Below, piece by piece: positions 41,801 through 50,800 of a DNA stretch of 64,000 bases (positions within the stretch are counted from its first letter, which is position 1; each line of letters begins with the position of its first letter). Below the pieces are notes generated by a model that was not told the DNA's origin, ran no database searches, and saw nothing but the letters and a program-made list of their open reading frames with translations. This DNA is from Brienomyrus brachyistius (lineage: Eukaryota > Chordata > Actinopteri > Osteoglossiformes > Mormyridae): positions 25,522,214 through 25,586,213 of the forward strand of contig NC_064541.1 in assembly GCF_023856365.1 (NCBI RefSeq), in the 5' to 3' direction. The position numbers and the translations under genes were made by a program.

Positions 41801-44800
41801 GTGAAAACGTGGATTAGCCACAGCGCTGCATCCTCGTAGGTGGAGCCCCGCTACTCTCTCTGGGAAGCTAAACCAACAGACGCTTCCTGCGCCATCGTGG
41901 CCTTGACAGCTCATTCATTACGTCCGCACAAAGCGAAACAGCTGATCATATTTCCTCACATCAGCTGCACATCCTGTCCACACCAATTTCCCCTGTAATT
42001 GTATCCAGCAGAAACAGCTAGAATGGATGGCGGCAATATGGCTGACCCCATCAAATGCAGCTTGCAGTGAAACTCAGAGGACATGGCTTAGCTTTGATTT
42101 CTCACTGGCGTTTCTCATCATCGCCTCTGACGTTTCTAATTGACGGAAGGGACAGCTCCCCTCCCCCCACCCATCTGATGAAGCTGCATTTATAGGAATA
42201 CCGATTAGCCTGTTAACATTTTTTTTTCTAGAGATTCCAGTGGACCCCCAAAAAGCCGAGGCCCACTATAATGAGGACGGGTTTGAATCTTGCTCCGAAG
42301 AGGATGACGAGGCTGATGAAGAACTTACAATTGGGCAGGTATGAGAACAGGATGGACTGATATGATGCCCCTAGACTGACCACAACGTTTCAATGTCTAA
42401 TCATGGACTTGCTTTATTTATCATAGAAGTTGCTTGTTTTGTTAAACTCTGTGAGTTAAATGTTTAGAAGAGAGTCATTTAGTCACCTTGAATCATGGAC
42501 CCTGAGGGATTTCAGTGGTTGGTGTGGACATAATGAGTATCGGCTCTTAATGTCTTCATAAGGTGTGGCTGCATTTAGATCCTGTAATGCTATCCTCAGG
42601 GTCCGAAGAGAGCCTGAGTAGATGTCCGGATATCAGAAGGGGGATATCGGCTGAGGACATATTTCCAAAATTCATTGGGACACAAATTGTGTGCTCAGAA
42701 AATGCAAAATTATACTTAGAAAGAGAATTAAAATGGCTGGAAAACTTTTCCCATGAAGAGATCTGCCAGTCTGTCCCTTAGCATGAGAGTTCCATGCCTT
42801 GTCTGCTTTTGCTGGGGAGCATTTGTTTGCTTCACTGAAAAAGCATTTCAGGAGATGGGGGGGTTGGTTGGCCATCTCTCTTTCACATCACCCAATTATT
42901 TGTCTACAGTATCACAAAGGCCTTGCAAGAAGGAGATATTAAAAGTGAAATATAACAACAGTTTACAAAGAAAACTCCTGAAAGCCAAAAATAATGGAAG
43001 CTCTAGCTCTCTGACAGGGGGATTTGCCAGTGATTCCTGCCTGTTTGGAGTGGGGAACATCTATAACCTTCAGGGGCCTGCATCTCCAGCAAACTGGCCA
43101 CGTGTACAGACACTGAGGGTGGACAACAAGGAGATCAGCTCAGCTTTAAGCTCGCCGAAATTTCCTGTCACTTGGTTGCCTCACAGACCCATATAAACAG
43201 CAAAGATGAGATAAGTCAAGAGAGAACCTTGGCAATCACCCAGGGGCCCTACAAGAATAAACAGCAGGGTTGCAGTACTATGTGCTCAGGCTTTGAATTA
43301 CTGCTGCCCTCAAAGAAAAAAAATGTAATAATAAATAAATAACCACAGAGTGTCCAATGCATTGCAGGTGGTACAGGTCAGCTGGAAACAGGCCGCTAAA
43401 CATGGAAATGTGTGTTCTGTCAGGGCTGAAGCTGGTACCCTCCACGCTTTCAACTCTCACAACTTCCTGCACACAAATAATGCCTTCGGGTTCACACTGA
43501 GGCAGATTGGGGCGGGGGGGGTGAAGGGGTGTGATTCACTTGGCACCAGCCTGCTTGTTCCTCACACATGCCCTTCCATCTTGATAAGAATAGTAATACT
43601 TACTACAAGTACATAGGAATAGGGATGTTAATACTCGCCCAGTCAGAGGATTCACACTAGCGACCTTCTGGGCATAGACAATTAACCTGCTCAGCACTCC
43701 ATGCAGTGTATCTGACAGGCTCCAGTAAGGATTGTACTCACAGCCCCTGCGTTACAAGACTGATGCTCAAACCACTAAAGGGCGCTTCTCCACTGCACCA
43801 TGTACGGTACTTTCGATACTTCCCCTTTTCCATTGTCTTCCAGACGAGAACCAGTACCAAAAGTGCCCAACCGGCTGGGGTACGTCTTGGTGCTTTGGGG
43901 TGGGATTTGCTTTGTCGACTGGTTCAGTACCAGCCTGCCGCTGAAACACAAAATAAACGCTGCCTTGAAAACAGATGTGAAATAATGGTAAACAAAGAAA
44001 AAAAAATGCGGTTTGTAAGAATAGATACATCAAAAAGATCCAGATGGCATGACAAGAAATTAAAAAGTATTTTGCTGAATACACTAATACTAATAATAAT
44101 TTAATATACTAGTGATTTGATTTTGTTATAAATATAGCGATGTTATTTAGTTGTAAGAAATATTGTGGTATTTATTAAACAAAATAGGAGTTCATAAATT
44201 TCCCATAAACCTGTTTTTGAGTGTTTTAAAAAGCAAGGATGAAAATGATTGTGAGGAATGTATGCAGCGCTCATGCAAAAGCAGCGGAGGTAAAATTTTA
44301 AACAGATTTTTAAACATATTAGAATCTATAAAAGGAATAATAATTAAAATTGCAAAGTTCGCTGTTTTTTTTCAATGACAGAGTAACAGAGTAAAAATAT
44401 TTTTTCGAAACGCTACCCACTGCACTTTAATGTCCGAATTAAAAGTAAGAAAAAGCCTGATCTTAATACAAGAACTGGATGTGCATAGCATGCGATGTTG
44501 GTATTAATATTGCACATCGCCAAGCCGTATAATATACTGCCGGCATTTTTTTAAATTCAGTACAAAATACCCGCCTCTAGCCGCGATGTCATTTGCCGCC
44601 GGTACCAGTTTTTACGGCAGTAGAAAACACCTTGAAGTATCATAGTTTTGGTACCTTCTCGAAGTACCAAAAGTTTGGTGCCTGGTGTGGTGGAAAAACG
44701 GCCTGAGTTATGGAGCGTTTGTTTTCTGGGCGTGATGCCTTCACTGAGGTACCTCAGCCAAATAATCAGGGCGTATCTGGCCTCCACTGTAATGACCCAC

Positions 44801-47800
44801 TGAGTGGCCAAGCTGAGCTGTGTTCCTGTGTTCCAGCAGGATAGTGACCTGGAGGCCATGGTGAGCTATATGAAGAACATTCTAGGAGACCCCAGCACCG
44901 GTGAGTTACCATCACACTACATATTTACTGTTTAGTATAGAACTGCACACTATATCTGGGGGAACTTGAAGATACGGTCTGTAAAGTGCCACCTCCATGC
45001 TCTCAGTGTTTTTAGTTATGCATCACATGACACAAGAGGAGAGCATAGATTAAGCGACTCCCCCAGCAGAAGGGGGAGTCGCACTTAAGGCAATGAATTA
45101 TTCAAATCGAGGCTGCAGCTTCAAGTGGTAACAGTGTCTTTGAGGAAGGTGTTTTATTTGGACTGTTTCAGTACTAGCTGCATGTTGTCCACCTCCACCT
45201 TACACTCCTCCAGTGCACTGCCTTTGGCGTGCTTAACCCCCCCCCCCTCCTCCAGTGCACTGCCGTAGGCATGCTGCACCCTCCCCCCTCTAGTGCACTG
45301 CCTTAGGTACACTTCACCCTTCATATTACAGCCTCTCATCAGTGAGGATCTTACTGGCTCATAAAGCCACCACAGTTTAGTTTGACACTATAACCATTCC
45401 ACGTCTTGGTGACGAATGTAAAGTTATTGTAATGTGTTGTGTTACGTTTGTGCAGAGGTTCCAGAGAGAGGGTGTCCGAGTCCCCGTGCGCCAACCACGC
45501 AGGACTGCACCATGGCAGAGACACGCATGCAGCGCATCAGGGAGTGAGTCGGATGCTGGGATGCTGACTTGAACTCAAACTGCAATTTGCTACAATTTTT
45601 GCAAAAATGTGAAACTCTAGATCTCAATGACCATTCGACTATAACTGTTCAAATTAATAGAGTACAGAAATTTGGCTGAAAAAAAATATTTTGTAATCTT
45701 GTAATTCTTCCTAAAATCTTAAAGAAAAAAATTATGAAATAAAAAAAATGCAGTTCCTGAGTTTCAGCTACTGAAAATCAGAGCAAAATGCAAGTTCTGT
45801 GTCCTGTCTGCCTCGTGTGCTCATTGATACACCCTGCTGCCGTGTGCATGAATTTACAAGGAAAATGGGAAACTGAAAGTCAATTGGCCCTGTCCCATCC
45901 CTTTAAGACATTGGCCTACTATCATGTGCATACATTTCCAAGGGAAATGAGTAACTGAAAACTGATTAACACAGCTGAGCGCCTTTAAGACATTGGCCTG
46001 CTGTTCTATGAATACATTTACAGGGATGTTGGAAGCTGATAGCTGATTGGCATAGCCCAGCCCCTTTAGGTCACTACCCTGCCTAGTCAGTATGGATATT
46101 TATCATCATGGCTGCTTTCACTCTACCTTCACTGAGAGTTATGGCTCAGCACACATCAGAAGCGAATCCTCCCTGTCAGTCACTCCTGTTCTGCTTGTGG
46201 TCAGCCCCTATTGCAAGACTAGTGCTATGCTGCCACTCCTGTCATCTCTTCATGGTGAATCATAAAAACATCACTTCTGGCACTGCACTTTGAGATACAC
46301 AGTCAACTCCCTGCGGGAAGATCCACTTGCTACCCTGCTGCATTGATCTGGGTCTGATTTTGTCAGCCACAACTGAGCCGAAGGCAGTGGTATCATCATA
46401 GTGGAGGAAGTGGTCTGTTACTGGGCCATCAACATACAGACCCAGTTTGACAATCCCAACAGAATCTTTGATGAAGAGATAAATCCTGGGTTAGTATGTT
46501 TGAGTGGGATGTTTTGAAAAGAGAGATGACCTGAAATGATGGAAGAGTAGAAGTTAAGGCCATCTGAGTTATGACCCAGTTAGGTGTTGTGGGTGCAGAT
46601 GATAGGTTTTTGTCTTTCTTTGAGCTGGAATATTCTGGAAAGTTTTTCTATTGTCACACATCTGAGTACAGGGTCTTAACCTGGCATCTTGTACATGTAG
46701 GTTTCTTTCACTCAATCCTCTTTACTGGTAACAACGATGACCTTTTACCAACAAGTCTGTGATGCGATGACCTGTGGCACTAAAGCCCTGCCCTGTCCGT
46801 CAAGGGAGGAGGTGTCTGCTGTATCAGGAAGGGTCGTGATGACAGCAAGGGGACTGTTATTTCTGAGCACTTAAGAAGCCAGCCGATGGGGCACTGGGGT
46901 AAATTACACAATTCCCGATTAGCTCTCCTAAATCCTAAGGCATGACAGCCTTCAGGTCAATGATCCTGATTACAGCAGGGGGCAACAGCTCCTGTTTCCA
47001 TTCCCATAATGCTCCTCTGGAGAGTCCGCGATGCCCTTGGGAAGGCAGCAAGATTACCAAACATTCTACACCTGCACTGTTGTGGTAACAATAACTTTAG
47101 CCATAATTCTGCCCGAGTGTGAATGACGTAGTTTGTACTGCACTTTAGATCAAGGTTGATTGTAGGATCTCTGCTGTGCTGATTGACCTGATTGTGAGCT
47201 TTGCATTGACAGAAAAGTCTCCACAATTTTTGGTTTTTGACCAAAGCATCCTTCAACCTGGGCTTCTCCTACGAATCCTGTTTCACCAGTAGGCCAGTTC
47301 ATACTTATACGACTGTGATTAATCATGGTTTTACGTAGTTTCTTTCTAATAGCAGATTCTTGTCCTACCATTAGACAGAGGCATAACTCATAGAACATGT
47401 TTACCGAGAGGAATAAATGGAGAAAACCCAATTCAACCCATGCAGATGCATTATTACATTCCAGGTACAAGCTTACAGTAACCGAGCAGGTACTGTTAGC
47501 TCTGATAATGCTAAGTACTGTTAGGTCTGATAATGCTAAGTACTGTTAGCTCTGATAATGCTAAGTACTGTTAGCTCTGATAATGCTAAGTACTGTTAGC
47601 TCTGATAATGCTAAGTACTGTTAGCCCCGTTAATGATACTACTTTATTTCACCTACAGCCCCAGTTGGGGACTGGGTAGCGGTAAAAGACATTTATCCAA
47701 ATTCCTCTTTAGTTTGACACCAATGGCATTAAAAGGCTTATGCATTATGGATATCTGGCAATCGATTTGGGTGTGTGTCTTAAAGGAGAGCAAGACGGAA

Positions 47801-50800
47801 TGTGAAAAAATAAGGACTCCCACGTACCTGTGCCGGTGTAAATGGCAAGTATAAGATCATATTATTGAATAGAAAAGAGGCAGTCAACAGATGTATGGAT
47901 CAATCAACAGCCAATAAAGAGAAACCAACTTTTTGAGTAAACAGGGAAGAAGCAGCCAGTAAATGGATGACTGTGAGTCCATCTTTCCTGCCTTGAGGCC
48001 TGTGCTTTGTTAGCAAAGAAAGTAATGTCACATTGCTGTAATAGCATGTCTACTTATGCTCCAGCATTTGATGTTTGATTAATGGAGATAACAGCACATG
48101 GACTCACTGATGGAATTCAGTGTGTGTGTCACACTTCCTCTCCCTCCCTGCTGTGATGGATCACTTGGAACCAGGAGAAGCATCTCTTCCAGTCACATCG
48201 CCATTCTTTTGACAGCCTGACTCTTTATCTACAAGCTGTGATTTAAATGGGCCACCTCATTGGCTGTTACATCCTCACATCCCCTGGGACACTATTAAGT
48301 TACCAGACATTTCATTTAGCCAGTGGAGGACAGAAACACTAACAGGAAAATGAGCAAGAGGATGAATGGGTAACATCCATCAGAAACCCAGAACCCATTC
48401 AGATGCTTTTCTTAAGCATTTAGTTCTGATTGTGCATTTGGGACAGTTGGACAGTAGACTGTGCAACATAGCTTTGGACCTCCAGCTATGACTAAGAGGC
48501 CACCACTTCCAGTCTTGGAACGAGAGATGTGTCTGTGAGAAGGATTTCTTGTACTGACTCAGGTCTGATTACTTCTTAATGTCCTTATTGAGGCATGACC
48601 ACTTATTTGTGACAGAGGTCAGATCACATATCAGTTCCCTCACAGAGGTCAGATCACATATCAGTTCCCTCACAGAGGTCAGATCACATATCAGTTCCCT
48701 CACTGAGGCCCGATCACGCGTCGATGCACTCATAGGTGTCGATGGTGTCATCGAGGTCTGATCACACATGTCAGAGCTGCTTCTTCCACTGATTGTGCTC
48801 ATGTGCTGGTGCTCAGGTGGCTGCTGAAATCACAGCAACTGTGACCAGTGTACCAACCAGAAAACCAATTTATAAAACTTGAGCCTAGCAAAATTCAGTC
48901 CTGGAATTAACTGTATCTGTTTCATAAGTGTAACAGTTTCTTCGCAAAAACCAATCTTAGGTTTTATAATGATTCATTTTGTGGCAAAAAAATACCTGAG
49001 ATAGTCGTTTCCAGCAGGCTTACAGGGTTAGAGCTAGAAAACTTTGTAGTATGTTATTGTAATGACTAAAAGGATTGGGCAGAATGCAAAGCTGTGGGTA
49101 TTTCTCAAAAGCAGACCGCAGGTCTCTTTCCCAGGGAAGAAGCATTTTCAGCCGAAAACAGTCTGCAGTGAAAATGATCCATCCTGATAAGTAAAGTTAC
49201 AATTATAAATACGCATATGCTTCAGTCCGTTTACTACGGATATAAAATATGAAATAAATTACATATGGCCATAAAATCAATGCATTTTGTATTGTACAAA
49301 GTAGTGCAGTGTCAAAATGACTACTGCCTCCATTTACAGGCAATGCAAAGTAAATAGTCCAGTGGAAATGTAGTGTCTTTATGAAGTGGTGTGGAATTTT
49401 CTGAAAGATTTTACAAAGTGTTTGTGGAAATCCTGTAATATCACCCACTGTCTACACTTGTTAATGAGCGAATTTAGTACAGCCTTAGGCACCAGCTATG
49501 AAAATATCCACAAAAAGCTGAATCTGACCCACTCTGTTGTCCGTTATTAATCTATAAACAGCACTGGACTCGTGGGAATGTTTCCAATATGCATTGTGAG
49601 GAGAAATCTGCCTGATGCAACCGAAGATGTCATCCTAAGATTGTGTGACATTCTGACATTTGAGAACCCAATTCCATAGTAAGGGATGTCTCTTCAAGGC
49701 TGAAGTCTCCTAGTACAAAGTGCCAGTTTGTTTGCCAAAACAGATCTCAGTGACATTCGGGACATTGCCTTATGCTCAGCTAAAAATAAAGACCAAGCTT
49801 TATGGACCCAGAAAAGTTGAGTCACATGTTGAGAAACACATCATGCACATGGTTACATAAGAATGTGAATCTTTTTTGCTTTACTGTTGCTTTGAATCTC
49901 CCCTGCTTTGCTATTGCTTTGAATCTTCTCATACTGATGTCCATCCATCCATCCATTTTCCAAACCGCTTATCCTACTGGGTCACGGGGGGTCCGGAGCC
50001 TATCCCGGAAGCAATGGGCATGAGGCAGGGAACAACCCAGGATGGGGGGCCAGCCCATCGCAGGGCACATTCACACACCATTCACTCTCACACCTATGGG
50101 CAATTTAGCAAGTCCAATTAGCCTCAGCATGTTTTTGGATTGTGGGGGGAAACCGGAGTACCCGGAGGAAACCCCACGACGACATGGGGAGAACATGCAA
50201 ACTCCACACACGTGACCCAGGCAGAGACTCGAACCCAGGTCCCAGAGGTGTGAGGCAACAGTGCTAACCACTGCACCACCATGCCGCCCCTTGTACTGAT
50301 GTCTCTTCTGAAAACCGAGTGAAAAACGGATAATGGGTGAGCTTTACCAGGAGCTTTACCAGGATTTTTTGGCCAAGCAGTTATACCTTCTGCTTGAAGG
50401 TTGACATTGCATCAAAAATCAGAATTCCAGTATTAACGAGATCCCAGGCATGCATCACAATGTCCACAGAATATATGAGGTAAACATACAATCAATGCAC
50501 TGTTACAAACACCAGACTGCAGGCAAACTATTTTCCGGAAAATTATATTGAATTTTGTTTTAGTTGTTTTTGTTACAGTTCACTTTGTTTTCAGTTTATT
50601 GGAGCAGAAATGAAAGCCATGCATCCATCCTGTAATCGCGTATCCTGGTCAGAGTCATGGTTGAAATGAAATTTCCCAGAATAAATTTGGAATTATTTCA
50701 CTTCAGTATCACTTTGGCATAAATGCGGAGGTTGCAATTGTGTGTATGTTGCTGTGGCAATTTTCTCAGGGTCTCAGGGCCCCACTGCATGACAGGTGAG

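Noticed and set aside
50220..50293. tRNA gene
   Set aside because: Boxes A and B are present but belong to a SINE with a target duplication; no cloverleaf tRNA.
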